Origin: Epiperipatus broadwayi
Lineage: Eukaryota > Onychophora > Udeonychophora > Euonychophora > Peripatidae
DNA length: 64,000 nucleotides
NCBI GenBank assembly: GCA_028023455.1
Contig: JAQFVV010012981.1
Location: forward strand, 273,501-337,500
Direction: 5' to 3'
Part shown: positions 13,131-25,022 of the stretch, piece after piece
How the letters are laid out: each line of letters starts with the position of its first letter
Position numbering within the stretch: position 1 is the stretch's first letter
Position numbers and translations under genes: made by a program
The notes under the pieces: generated by a model
The model's input: only the letters and a program-made list of their open reading frames with translations
Databases searched by the model: none
Told to the model about the DNA's origin: nothing

Positions 13131-15740
13131 GAGATCATAAAAATATAAAATTCTACTTCAAACACTCAAACGTGAGTAAAAATAACAGTAGTGTGTTGTT
13201 GTTTCAAACTTTTTTCTTACTGTTACAAGGCTTGTTATTAATTGTTTTTTAATATTATGGATATAGTTTTGATTTTTTAATACATGGTCTAACACATTAA
13301 TCATATTGTTTATCAATCGTGAATCTATATAATCGTAATAGAGTAACTGGAAACTCATAATATTTTAACATTTTCTTAAAACTCATTAATTATAATGTTT
13401 TTTTACTAACAAGTTTACTAATGAACAAACAAATAAAGCTATAAGAATCTTGAAGTATAGTAGCCATTTTTAATAAAAGGTATAAAACTATTAAATATTT
13501 TAATTTTAATATTGTATACAATCAAATACTATTCTATAAGCACGATTTGTAATTTTTTTCTTTTTAACACTATCTTATTTTTTAATATATAAATATTATT
13601 TTCATAATTACTAAATTCTGCATTTCAGCATTTTTTTATTTCCTTAAAACATATATATATTAAAAATAGATGCATTAATCGCATTTTTTATTTAAAATAA
13701 TTGAAATAACTTACCAATGAACCCGTTACTATGGTTACAAAAATTCATATAATATTTACTTTGTAAAAAAAGTGATAAATAATAAAGCACTTGAAAACGA
13801 GTTAAAAAAATAATGAAGAAAATCAAAAATAAAAATTTTAAAAGCAATGTTTTAAATTATTTACATTTCAAATACTTCGATATAGTGAGAATTTTAAAGA
13901 TAGAGCTGTCTGTTTTAAGATTAATTGATCTCTTATCAAATAAACTATAATATTAAAAAAAAAGAAGCTATATGAAGCAAAAACAAAGCATTTAAAAACA
14001 GATCACATTGTTTTTAGCCAGAAAGGTAATATATTTATAATTATACATCCCCCCCCCCCAATTTTCTGAAGTAATTCTATCTTAAAATGATTTAAATTAG
14101 TAACAGAAAAAAAAAAAAACGCTTTATGAATACCAAAATGATTAATCCAGATAAAAATCTATCTCTCAATAATCTGATATGTGTGATGCTTGCTTTCATC
14201 ACAGCCTGCACTAAAGACTTTTAAATTTTAAAATAATTTAGTGCTTTCAGAATACAATATATATATAATGAATAAAAATTACACTCAATTTTCTAATTAG
14301 AACTTTTCAAAAACATAAAAAGATAGTTTTGCTAATTTCTTTTAATCCAAATGATTCGGTGGACTTCTCATAAAGTTTCAATGATCAACCATATTACATT
14401 TTTTATTTGTTCTATTTTTTTTCCACCTTGACTTGAAACTGTATTAAATAGAAAGCATTTTTAAAGGAATTCAATATTTTATAAATTTAGAAGACAATAA
14501 TTTAAATTATTTTTAATTACTAATTTAAACATTGAGACATTTAAGGTATTTAAAATATTGAAGTAGTTTTTTCATTTTTGAAATAATTAAATAAATTAAT
14601 GCTTTATCAAAATTTACTGTTTTGATGAGTTATTATGATGCAATCTCTTTGATAAACTATCCAAATTTCTAAAATCATCAATATATTGTTTTTAATTTTG
14701 AAATTATTTTAAATCTTTAGATTATATGTTTTTAAGTAATTTTATTTTTAACTTTAATATATTTATACAAAAGTGTAAGTTCTCAAGGTGTAAAGTAATG
14801 TATCTGCATTCAAAATTAATGTTCGTCATTATTGGAGTGGAAAAATTACATCTTTTTTCAAATAGTTAAGAATTTCTGATCAAGTTTAAGATTTGTCCAA
14901 ATATTAATTTATAATAAGTATAGCTAATCATTTAGTAATTGTAGATAGATATCTAGATATTTTATTTAGAGAATAAAGATAATGAATAAACCTTAAAAAC
15001 TCAAGACCAAACAATAGTTAATTAGTATGGCGAATAATGAGTTTTTTCCTTCAAAAAAACCATTTGCTATTATTTGCTTTTTTTACTTACATAATAACGA
15101 TACTTTTCAACATAGTTATAAATATAAAAATTAAAATGGAGAATTATTTTAAAAGCATTACATTAAAAAATTATTTTTAATTGTTTATATCCTTATTGTT
15201 CTTGCAATTACATTGGACAGGTATCTAATTGCATATGATTGTATTTTGTATTAAATTTTGGATATGCATTATTAAAATTATTTTTAGTTATATTTATTTA
15301 TTATTTTTACTACTATTTGTATAATAAAATTTAATATTATTCTAACTTTAAAACACACATATACAAAACTTCTTGATGTATAATATAATTAACTGATAAA
15401 TATACTTTTTCCAAAGAGATTATTTTTTGTTTTTGGTTACTAATATTTTTATGCTATTAGATATTGAAATGATGTAATCATTTCACCTGATTACAGTCAT
15501 TGATTATTTCCTAGTGAGCAGAAATGGGCGATGTAGTTCAGGATAAATATTTACTCTCTGGAGACAAGCTTGACACACCAAGGGAAGGATAAAGCCATTT
15601 GAATAGAATAATGGGGGGAAACCCCATTCATTTTAAGAGACTATCACCTTATCGGCATGTGTGAAGTTGTATACATGTAAATGTGCATAGATTAATAATA
15701 AAATATATATTTTAAGAATTGTTTAAAATATTGTATATGA
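13131..15740. other. AT-rich non-coding stretch
   Basis: No gene or element recognised. A run of ten C at about 14,049-14,058 is an unusual homopolymer in such AT-rich DNA. The part at 15,480-15,680 is slightly more GC-rich, with a small GGGGAAACCCC hairpin, but matches nothing known to me. Confidence 0.6.
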
Positions 15741-15752
15741 TAATATTTAATT

Positions 15753-15982
15753 GTGCAACACAACATTCTTGTTGCAAATACTTTACTAATAATTATTTTT
15801 GCAGGCAGTCTCTTAACGAGACATTTTAATAAACTTGCAAATATTTTTACTTTTCATTTATCAGTGCCCATTCATTCAATCTGATACAAGGAGAATTTCA
15901 CTTTTATTTGACCTTCCAATTGTATATATTATAAATAAATGAACATTGGTATTTGAAAAGGCTGAAACTTATTATTAGTTGC
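15753..15982. repeat. Direct repeat, copy 1 (~230 bp)
   Basis: Shares a collinear run of similar blocks with 16,121-16,337, including the 'ATTATTTTTGCAG', 'CCATTCATTCAATCT' and 'GGCNGAAACTTATTATTAG' segments. The two copies are clearly diverged by substitutions and small gaps. No coding frame. It could be a terminal or subterminal repeat of an unidentified element, or an old local duplication. Confidence 0.85.
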
Positions 15983-16120
15983 GATCTAAGCTCACAAATT
16001 AATCAAGCCTGCTTAACGTTTCACATATTATTTTAAATTAAATATTAATAATTTTAATAGCATGTAAATAACTTATTACTGCATTGAATATGTAACGTTT
16101 AAGATTATAATCATATAGCA

Positions 16121-16337
16121 GAACATTCTCATTCTAAATACATTACTAAGAATTATTTTTGCAGTCTCCTAACAAAACATTTTAATAAATTTGTAAATAA
16201 TTTTACTTTTTATTTATCAATGTCCATTCATTCAATCTTATAAAAAAAGAATTCTTCTTTTATCTGACGTTTTTAACTCTATATATTGTAAATAAATGAA
16301 CATTGATATCTGAAAAGGCGGAAACTTATTATTAGCA
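16121..16337. repeat. Direct repeat, copy 2 (~220 bp)
   Basis: Partner of the repeat at 15,753. Its right end coincides with the left edge of LINE-derived sequence at about 16,338, so the LINE sits at, or was inserted beside, the end of this repeat. The repeat contributes the last ~20 codons of the apparent RT frame that closes at 16,279. Confidence 0.85.
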
Positions 16338-17110
16338 AATGAGATTTGAATACCCGAAATCCAAGAAAATTTTGAGGGTTGGCTGTAAACTGAGAGACTA
16401 TACTAGTGCCTATATTAATTCTCCAGGCAGATGATTTATCCAAATTAAAATGGAGTCCAAATTGAGGGGTGTAATTTTGCAAAATTGGAGCTAATTTGGG
16501 AATGAATTTTTTTGAGGGAAGAAATATTGATATGATATCAATATAAGTAATATAATGAATAGATTTGTTAATTATTGGTATGTAAATGCCAGGAAGATTT
16601 TTTTCTATACTTTTAAAAAGAGAGTTGATATATGCTATGAAGAAAAGGGCACTAAGTGGGGAGCCCTGGGGAATGGAATTGTAGGGCTTAAAGCCAGGCA
16701 CAATTTTCCCATTGAGGGTAATAAAGATCTCTCTATTGTAGAATAAGTTAGCAAAAATATTGATTCATTCTTTCAGAAATTCATATTTACCCATAATTTA
16801 AAGAAGAACATTAGTTTTTACATTGTCAAAAGCACTGGAAATGTCAAGATGAACAATTATGGAGCAATTTTTCTATTCTTATATGATCACAGATGATCTG
16901 GAAAAGGTTGATAGCATTGCCTTGAGGCTCCTTTTCTAGCAAACTGAAATTTCAAGATTGATGAAAGAATTTTTCCTTGAATTTTGTCCTTCATCACTGA
17001 TTCAATCACCTTAATCATGGTTGAAGTTATAGAGATGGGTCTGAGGTTATCCCATTTGGCTATGAAAAAATCCATTCAAGAGATGATTTTCAATGTAACA
17101 TAGAAAACTA
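16338..17110 (-). pseudogene. LINE reverse transcriptase fragment (inverted 5' part)
   Basis: Part of a non-LTR retrotransposon RT on the - strand. In reading order: a DNLRPISITSTMIKVIE block (RT motif 1-2, ~17,050), then after a frame change a VHLDISSAFDNV block (motif A, aspartate present), then IPQGSPLSALFF (motif B), then a degraded catalytic box reading YIDIIS where YxDD is expected, then NFLGFRV. Stops and frameshifts occur between blocks, and the second catalytic aspartate is lost, so it is dead. It ends at about 16,338 at a direct repeat. The QGSPLS block, the Ile-Pro-rich insert before the catalytic box and the FLGF block match the copy at 38.8-40.5 kb, so both are one family, probably within the L1/Tx1-like group (inferred). 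Confidence 0.8.
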
Positions 17111-17199
17111 CTAATGCTCTCTTCAACATTTTATTATTTTCTAGAATTATCTATTATATGCCAGTCATCAATTTCTCTAACAACTTTATTAAAAAAAAT

Positions 17200-17610
17200 T
17201 AACTCTTTATGTTCCAAGCTTATCTGGAATTAAAAAATTGCAGCCATCAGACTAAAAAATCTGGAAAAGCATTCTAAGTTCAATGGACTATCTCTACATT
17301 CCATTAATACCTTTTTTATTCAAAAATCTTTCAATACTGTATATAAGCTCAAAACAAATTATCCTAATGCCATGTTTTTCACTCATATTGTCCATACTGA
17401 TTGACCTCCACCAAAAAAAAAAATGATTGGCTTACATCTATAATCTCCTCAATTAATAAAAATATAAACATAGTGGACCACACATTTACAAAGAAGATCA
17501 ACTTCTGGAAGACATGTAACCTCATCCATACTAATAGCACTCCAAATCACACTATGCTTAACATTAGCAACAATATCATTATCAGAAAAGATCAGAGTTA
17601 AATGCATATT
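17200..17610 (+). pseudogene. LINE C-terminal fragment (same family, opposite strand)
   Basis: Reading on the + strand across frame changes gives LSLHSINTFFIQ, then a PPPKKK block, then INFWKTCNLI. These align in order with GLGLHSIRTFLVQ, WPPPKMSK and INYWTTYNAI of the LINE copy on the - strand at 39.3-39.6 kb. This segment therefore corresponds to the region downstream of the RT in the element, but lies on the strand opposite to the adjacent RT part at 16.3-17.1 kb. The zinc-knuckle end seen in the other copy was not found beyond 17.6 kb. The 3' end and any poly(A) tail could not be placed. Confidence 0.72.
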
Positions 17611-20600
17611 TACTATGCAGGCTTCTCTAAAGAACAAATAATTTTAGACAGCATAAATACTGGATAAACAATTTCTAAATTAAGAGAGATTTTTTCATGA
17701 TATGTGCTAATCTCTGATAGTAGTATTAGTTTTGTAAAAAGTTTATAAGACTTTTTGAAGAAGAGAAGAATTAAACATGTATGCACATTTTACCATATTC
17801 TCCAAAATTAAAAGTCATATATAATAAAACCTTGTAATAATTAAAATACATCATATTAAATCCAGAAATAATTCAAAAAAGCAATGCTTTATGAGGCACA
17901 TTATATCATGATAACTACTGTAACATTTTCCACATAATTATTATTATTATTGAATATTGTAATATTAATCCACTTTTTTGTAGATGCATTTAATAATATT
18001 TTAACCACCACATTCTTTTTAAAACATATGAATAAAGTCATCAAAGGACCAACCACCCACATGATGCCACCAAGGTGGCCATAAAAAAAAGAAAAAAACA
18101 TACATATTAAAAGAACGAGCCTGAAAAAAATATAATATCAGAAAAAAATAGAGATCATCATCATTAGAGGTATCAGTAAAAAATTTTAAAATGCAAACTA
18201 AATCAAAACATTTTAAACATCACATTCACCAAAATTCAGTAATCAAAATTTCAAACAGAAATCATAAAATACCATAGTCAACTTGGATAAAAATGAATGC
18301 ACAATGTAAAAAATCTCAAATGAAGGAACATTATATAGTGGATTTAATAAAAACATATAGATAACATGTACTTAAATATTATTAAGGAAGAATAACAAAA
18401 AATCTCTCATTCCTACAAGATTACAAATAAAGAAAGAATAAAAAATCATACACACACCTGAAAAATGAAACGAAAGATTCAGAAGAATATATATTTTTTT
18501 GCAATGGGAGAGAGGGTATTTATATGGAACAGATAATTTTGCTATGTAAAGTAAAATATTCACACATTACAGAATGCACACTAAGAAATTGAACATAAGT
18601 AAATTCAAGAAAGAAATAATATAGAATTATTAATTAAAAGAGTGGTTGGTTGCTATTAAAATATTAAAACAATAATTTAATTCCAATACCAAGTAAACTA
18701 ACAGAGAATAAAAGTGGACACTGAAACCAAAAATGAAGAGACTCCAGAAAATTTATGGCAATCAGAATACAATAAAATACTCATTACTATCAAGAGGAAA
18801 AGTGAGAGAGAAAGAGAGAAATCTATTGAAAACCTAAGTAAAAATAAAAAAAGGCAAGATGAAACTGGTACTCTATAACTTTCATTACTGAATAGTAGAA
18901 CTAGAAACTTGTAAAGACCTATTTTGTTTGTGTTATTACTTATTTTAATTTAAGGTCAGTGTTCTCTGCATATTCATGTGCTTTTATATACTTTTTTATA
19001 GATGAATAAAATTTCTTGATATTCTATATTGTATGTTGTAGTATAATAAAAAAATGATTTCAATTTAAATGATTTTATTACAAATCGGTGTTCTAGTATT
19101 TATTTTTTTAAAAACATATTAGAATTGTTTGTAGTTTTGAAATTTGACAATGTGTTTTCCAAAAGCAATTTTTTATTTTTAAATTCTTATGGTTAGATAT
19201 TATTTTATGATTCCACGTATTCATATTCATTTGCTGAGAAATGATTTAAGCATATTTAGGTTTTTTTAATTTAAATTTCAGTCAAATAAAAACATTAAGA
19301 TATCTTAGTTGAATGATGTTTCATTATTTTTTTAATATTTGAAACTTTATTTTTTAAACGATATTTTGCGTGTATTAGTAATATTTCTTTTTTTCCCTAT
19401 AGATTTGTAATCATTAAATGATGAAAACATTTGCAAGAGATTGTGGCCTGTATAACTGCGGATAATCGTTTTACTTTTTCAGATAGGTAGTTTATATGCT
19501 TCAGAACTTTGTGATGGAATGTATGTTTTAAATATATCTGAAATACTTATATATAAAGTTAAGTTCCTCCATGTGGTTATGTTTAAACTCACCTAAAATG
19601 AAGGTTATTCTGGAGGCATGCGTAGTGAAAGATGGTGATTGACTTTCTGGGCAGATGGATGTTTTGCAATGTGGTAGATTTGCCAAAGAATGCATAGATA
19701 ACCAAAACGTATGAATACATATTTTTCATTTAAAATTTTTTCAGAATGCAGAGCAACATATTTCAAGCTATTTGTTACTTTAGTAGAATCTTGGTGGCTA
19801 GGTTATTTTTGTATGCAAAAGACCAATGTAAACGATTTTTGAAAATATGTAACATTGATTAACTGTAAGTTAAGAGACTAATAAAAAAATCTATAAAATA
19901 TCATAGAAATACTAAACTTTTATCAGTAGTTTCATTATTAGTTTTTTATACTAAAATATCTATTGCTTGCATAGAATAAAATCTTGATAAATAACATTTA
20001 GTTTCTTTAAATTCATTTTTTAGTTCTTTCTGCATAAAATTATTTATATATACGTTTTGTAGCTTTATTTTTTTAAAAAAAATCTGCAAACTTTTTATCA
20101 AATTAAGATCACTGCCTGTTTAAGTTAATGTAAGTGCTTCTATCTCAAGATTCTGTTTTAGAATTCTGTATTTGTTCTTTTATTATTTTAAAATGTATAT
20201 TCCAGATAAAATTATTAATCATTCTATAACAACTAACACTCTTAAGTTTCTATAGCAACAGATAGATTAATATTTTATTTGAAAATAAGAAATAATAACT
20301 TGAGTCTTATTTAAAAAACGATAAAAAACAACAATTTTAGCAATATAAAGAAAGAATTTAAATAAGCTTTTAATAAAAATTTTAAAAACATTTTTTTTTC
20401 CATATTAAAAAGTTAAAAGCATAATAAATAATAACAAACGATATAGAAATTTTATAGAAAAAAAGGTATGTTTTCTAACATTAATTTATTACTTTTAATA
20501 AGATAAATTACTATGTTTTAAAATTAAATAAAAAAGATATATAATTAAACAATTTAAAAATTATATCTTGTTATCAAACAGCATGACTTTAAAGTTACTT

Positions 20601-21862
20601 ACTGAATTATGCCTTTATTAACTTCACGAATAATCGTTTTTTTCTCAATGTTTTTGCACATACACTTATATAAACAAGACATCTTTTACCAGAATTCGTC
20701 AATGTGACATTCAAAAGCTTAATAATCTTTGGGATTACTTTTTGCTACTGAAATCAATCAATTGTTTAAAATTAACATTAGAAATAAAATAGATTATAAT
20801 GAATTACTACTATATTTTAAACTAAACAAAATATAAAATATAATTTTTTAAAATAAATTATTTGTAGTGCTCTAAGAAAATTTTTAAATTCATTTTACTT
20901 ATAAATCAATATATTTTTAAAATATTAAATAACTTTTACATTTAACTCATCATTTCAATCTGCAATCTTCAAAAGGTTTAATGGCATCATGTGAATGACT
21001 ACATTATCCTCTTTCATACTTTATGATTTTTCAACTAACTGCAAACTAGAATTTAATGTTGGCAAAGGCAGTATAATCTAAATATTAAATATTAGCTTCT
21101 AACTGTATTAAACTCTTGCTTAGAAATTTGCCTTTGAAATAAAAGTCCTTTAAATAAAACAATTCTTAAAAAAATAATTCTTTAATTTGTCTTTGATAAA
21201 TCAAAAAGTATAATTTTATTAATAATAAAGGTCATTTAAAGTGATGATTTAGTTAATAAAAGTACTTCGGTCTAATAATATTGTCATCATACATATCTCA
21301 TTTCTTCACTTCACAAAAATTTTTGATCATGATGTAAAATAATGAATGCATTTTTTCCCAATACTACTTAATATATAATAGAAACACTTTTTATCAAACT
21401 GAAAAATTTTTGAACATTGTTTGTTAGAGTAACTGAATGTAATGTGTTCTATTTCATTGCAATGAAAACATAAATATTATTTTATAGGCATTTCATCTAA
21501 TATTGTTGTAGACATTTTATTTATTGTAGTCCTGAGAAATAATTGGTTTTTCCTTTATCTTTACAGAGAATATTACAAGAATACAATGAAATGATACATA
21601 AATCACTAGAAGATTCTCTTTATATTTTTATTGATTTCTAAATAATCAGAACTTTATTTTTGAATTAGTTTTTGTCAAATGCTTCAGTATTGTATAAAAT
21701 GTGAAAAATAATTAATCATTTAGCTTTCTTGTGATATAACAACTTTCATTTTGGAATTTGCACTTTCTTCTATTTTTCTATATGATGAAATTGAAGCCCT
21801 ATAGTACATATATGAATATAATTTTCTACTTCTTTTCCTATGTATTGATTTCTACTTTAACA
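17611..21862. other. AT-rich non-coding stretch
   Basis: The first part may include the 3' untranslated region of the LINE, but no boundary is visible. A somewhat less AT-rich segment at 19,430-19,710 has no recognisable exon. No gene called. Confidence 0.55.
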
Positions 21863-21914
21863 TATCATACCATTTACACCTTTCTTAAACACTTTTTCAA
21901 TACTTTTATTTATA

Positions 21915-21957
21915 TCAAACTAACAGTTTTGACTGTCCTGCAGTCATCATCATAGCT
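21915..21957 (-). ncRNA. Hammerhead-ribozyme-like motif (PLE family 1, copy 1)
   Basis: On the - strand: ATGATGA, then a perfect 5-bp hairpin GACTG-CAGGA-CAGTC, then CAAAAC where a hammerhead has CGAAAC, then a short ACT-GTT-AGT hairpin. This is the order CUGAUGA / stem II / GAAA / stem III of a type I hammerhead. The two core deviations (C to A in CTGATGA, G to A in GAAA) would inactivate it. The sister copy at 26,103 has the intact bases at both positions, so the ancestor probably had both. Stem I pairing is weak by eye, which limits confidence. Confidence 0.5.
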
Positions 21958-22496
21958 CCAATATTCAAATATATAATTATAAAATTAATACAATTATCCA
22001 TATTGATATACATAATTAAATACACAATATAAACAAAAATAATTATACATTTTAATATGACCTTTATAAATAACCATTTTCCATTTTATTACTTTACTTT
22101 TTAAATAATTCTATCAATATTTATTTTATATTAATTTATTCTATATCACTTTATTTTTATTTTTTTAAAATATTATTTAATATAATAATTAACACTTTAA
22201 TATTTATTTTACTATTTAATACATATTATTATCATTTTACTTATATTATAAAATCAACTTCTAATTTTGTCTTATTTTTATTAAATATTTTTGTCAATTA
22301 ATTTTTCCCACATTACAAATTATTTTTTATATTACAAAAAATTACCTACCTCATGTTAATTCTATTTCCAAAACCCAATTGACAAAAAAAAATCAAAATT
22401 TGTACTTCTTTAACACTCCCCCTATCATCATTTTCTTTAGCTTTTTTCTTTTAACCTTTTTAAATTCTAATTATTATTAGTAATTGTTTATAAAAT

Positions 22497-22785
22497 TATT
22501 GTTCTTACCCCAAAATCCATATTAAGACTTGGTTTTATACCCTTAATCAAGATTGCCTCTTTAATTTTTTTTATCTCTTCTATTATTTGTGTAATTAATC
22601 ATTTTTATACAATCTTTTTCAAACCTATGACCTGTTTCTAATGAATGCAAATAAATAGGTGATCTCTTATCATATTTATGTTAAATTAATCTGGTATAAA
22701 TGAAATTCTTTGTTTTTCCCACATAATTAGTTTTTATATTTTTACTTTTACATGATTTGAATTCAATTTTATATACACCATTTAT
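22497..22785 (-). pseudogene. GIY-YIG endonuclease of PLE copy 1
   Basis: The nuclease in PLEs nicks target DNA for target-primed reverse transcription. On the - strand the frame shows YVGKTKNFIYTRLI (the 'YIG' element followed by the conserved Thr-Arg-Leu helix), then HKYDKR and HRFEKDCIKM blocks, each parallel to the sister copy. In-frame stops, for example after TRLI, and a frameshift near the end make it non-functional. The upstream 'GVY' element lies just before, at the mirror position of 25,267. Confidence 0.8.
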
Positions 22786-23025
22786 GTTTTTTCTACTTTT
22801 CTTACGTACTTATTATCTAATATATTAAGTATATTCTTCCTTCTTTTATTTATTATCTTAAATTTTATTAAATTATTAATGTTTTTGTTAATTCTAATAA
22901 TTATTCTATTCATACTTTTTACAATACTATTATTATAAGTTTTAATATCTATATATTTATTCTTATCTATTTATTTTTTCTACTTACTATCCCATTACTT
23001 GTATTAAAATTCTCTTCCAATTTTT

Positions 23026-23376
23026 TTATATTTTTTCTATAACCTTTTCTGGATATTCATTATCTCTAAACTCTTTAATTATTAATTTTATCTGTCTTCT
23101 ATAATCTTCCTCATCTGAGCAATAATTCCAAGCTCTATATATTCTTAAATTTATACTACTTATTTTATATTTAGCATCTATATTTGAATTCCAATTAGTT
23201 ATATTGCTATCTACATTAGTTTTTTTATATACAGATGCCTCTATTTTGCATTTACCATTTTTATATGATTTTTTAAATGAAATATCCAATTATGATAACT
23301 TATTATCATTTTCTTTTTCTACTGTAAATTTTATATTTTTATCTAACCTATTATTCTCTTCAAGATACATATTTAT
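23026..23376 (-). pseudogene. PLE copy 1 RT thumb/linker segment
   Basis: The - strand frame (23,026-23,289) carries GKCKIEASVYKKTNVDSNI, then an IYRAWNYCSDEEDY block and EFRDNEYPEKVIE. This follows the PLE pattern after the RT palm: a lysine/threonine-rich 'vyrKpT-td-yi---S' strand, then the 'rAy-ics----e----i---l--NgYp---i' helix pair. The segment between it and the YVDDY box is frame-shifted. Confidence 0.8.
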
Positions 23377-24041
23377 TTACCTTTGGCTCTTGTTGAAAAT
23401 CAATGAATAATCATCAACATATCTTTTTATAAAAATTGGACCATTAGTATTATTAATCATTAAATTTTCCATATTCTCCAGATATTTATTACTAAGTACT
23501 CCACTTAATGCCCCTTGTATTAGTAATCCTTTGTTTTGCTTATAATATTCTCCATTAAATTCAAATGTAATTTCCTTACAACAAATTCTCATTATTTCTT
23601 GCAATTTCTCTATTGGTATTTTAATTTTTTTATATTCATCATCTCTATATCTTTTTATTGCTAACTGTATTGCTTCTTCCACATTTATATTTGTGTACAT
23701 TGATACAACATCTATTGTTACCATAGTTAACTTATAATTACTAAATTAATTTATTTTATCTTTAATTTCTTTTATTAACTCTTTATTATTTTTAATATAA
23801 AAACTACTTTTATCATTAATATATTTCTTAAGAATATTACTTGATATCCATTTAGATATTCTATCAAAATATAAATTTGTACCATTTATAACTGGTCTTA
23901 AAGGCATCCCATCTTTAAATATTTTTGGTGATACATAAATTCTTGCCATACCACAATCTTTATTTCCCAAAAATGCAAGCAAATACTTTTCTATCTATTA
24001 ACCCATTATTATATAATTCTTTTGCTAACTCATAAATCTTC
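23377..24041 (-). pseudogene. PLE copy 1 reverse transcriptase
   Basis: RT palm of a Penelope-like element on the - strand. The block ARIYVSPKIFKDGMPLRPVI is the PLE 'f-glpKiHK----lRPIvs' region. It is followed by TIDVVSMYTNI (motif A, catalytic Asp), LLIQGALSGVLSNKYLENME (motif B region) and RYVDDYSLIF (catalytic YVDD). All three catalytic aspartates are present. Two stops or frameshifts divide it into frames 23,377-23,724 and 23,746-23,982; the coding sense continues to the junction at 24,041 as KIYELAKELYNNGLI. This is the best-preserved RT in the window. Confidence 0.9.
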
Positions 24042-24156
24042 CCATTTTATAAATGGTACAAATTCATATTTTGATAGAATATCTAAATGGATATCAACTA
24101 ATATTCTTAAGAAATATATTAATGATAAAAGTAGTTTTTATACTAAAAATAATAAA

Positions 24157-24250
24157 GTTTTAATAAAAGAAATTAAAGATAAAATAAATGAATATAGTAA
24201 TTAAGTTTTAATAAAAGAAATTAAAGATAAAATAAATGAATATAGTAATT
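24157..24250. repeat. 48 bp tandem duplication inside PLE copy 2
   Basis: The block starting AGTTTTAATAAAAGAAATTA occurs twice with a 48 bp period. Copy 1 has the sequence once, so the duplication arose after the two copies separated. Confidence 0.93.
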
Positions 24251-24494
24251 ATAAGTTACGTATGGTAAAATAGATGTTGTATCAATTTACATAAATATAA
24301 ATATGGAAGAAGCAATAGAGTTAGCAATAAAAAGGTATAGAGATGATAAATATAAAAAAATTAAAATATCAATAGAGAAATTGAGAAAAATAATGAGATT
24401 TTGTTGTAAGGGGATTGCAGTTGAATTTAATGGAGAATATTATAAGCAAAACAAAGGATTACTAATAGAGGGGCATTAAGTGGGGTATTTAGTA

Positions 24495-24530
24495 ATATAT
24501 ATATATATATATATATATATATCATTAAAT

Positions 24531-24571
<41 letters not shown>
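24495..24571. repeat. Two (AT)n tracts inside PLE copy 2
   Basis: Two TA runs flank ATCATTAAATCTT; the same motif occurs in reverse complement just after the second run (AAGATTTAATGATT). A microsatellite expansion with a local inverted duplication has replaced a short part of the RT relative to copy 1. Confidence 0.93.
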
Positions 24572-24573
<2 letters not shown>

Positions 24574-25022
24574 AAGATTTAATGATTAATAATATGAATG
24601 GTCCAATTTTTATAAAAAAAATATGTTGATGATTATTTATTGATTTTCAACAAGAGCCAAAGGTAAATAAATATGTATCTTGAACAGATTAATAGGTTAG
24701 ATAAAAATATAAATTTTACAGTAGAAAAAGAAAATGATAATAAGTTATCGTATTTGGATATTTTGTTAAAAAATCATATAAAAATGGTAAATGCAAAATA
24801 GAGACATCTGTATATAAAAAAATTAATGTAGATAGCAATATAACTAATTGGAATTCAAATATAGATGTTAAATATAAAATACGTAGTATAAATTTAAGAA
24901 TATATAGAGCTTGGAATTATTTCTCAGATGAGGAAGATTATGGAAGACATATAGAATTAATAATTAAAGAGTTTAGAGATAATGAATATCCAGAAAAAGT
25001 TATAGAAGAAAGTATAAGATCA

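Larger units (their letters stand above)
21863..24041 (-). mobile_element. Penelope-like element, copy 1 (5'-truncated)
   Basis: The element reads on the - strand from the junction at ~24,041 down to ~21,863. Order: RT fingers/palm (24,041-23,377), thumb/linker (23,376-22,786), GIY-YIG endonuclease (22,785-22,497), then a ~630 bp AT-rich 3' region ending in a hammerhead-like motif. It is the mirror image of the copy at 24,042-26,190; homology ends after a TAAATGGTATGA motif at both outer ends. The N-terminal part of a full PLE ORF upstream of the KIYELAKELYNNGLI block is missing. Multiple stops and frameshifts break the frame. Confidence 0.9.
24045..24660 (+). pseudogene. PLE copy 2 reverse transcriptase remnant
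   Basis: Shows the fingers block SYFDRISKWISTNILKKYIN, motif A near 24,271 (IDVVS), the EEAIELAIKRYRDD helix, motif B (QNKGLLI, ~24,450) and the YVDDY box at 24,622-24,636. Frame breaks occur after the 48 bp duplication, after motif B, and where ~80 bp of AT repeat interrupts the sequence equivalent to the NKYLENME segment of copy 1. Confidence 0.85.

Noticed and set aside
16555-16746. 63-codon frame (+) over the LINE RT
   Set aside because: Antisense shadow of the RT fragment on the - strand.
21240-21280. GTGATGA...AAAAGTACTTC resembling the PLE family 2 hammerhead
   Set aside because: No room for stem II between the boxes and no endonuclease remnant nearby; likely chance.
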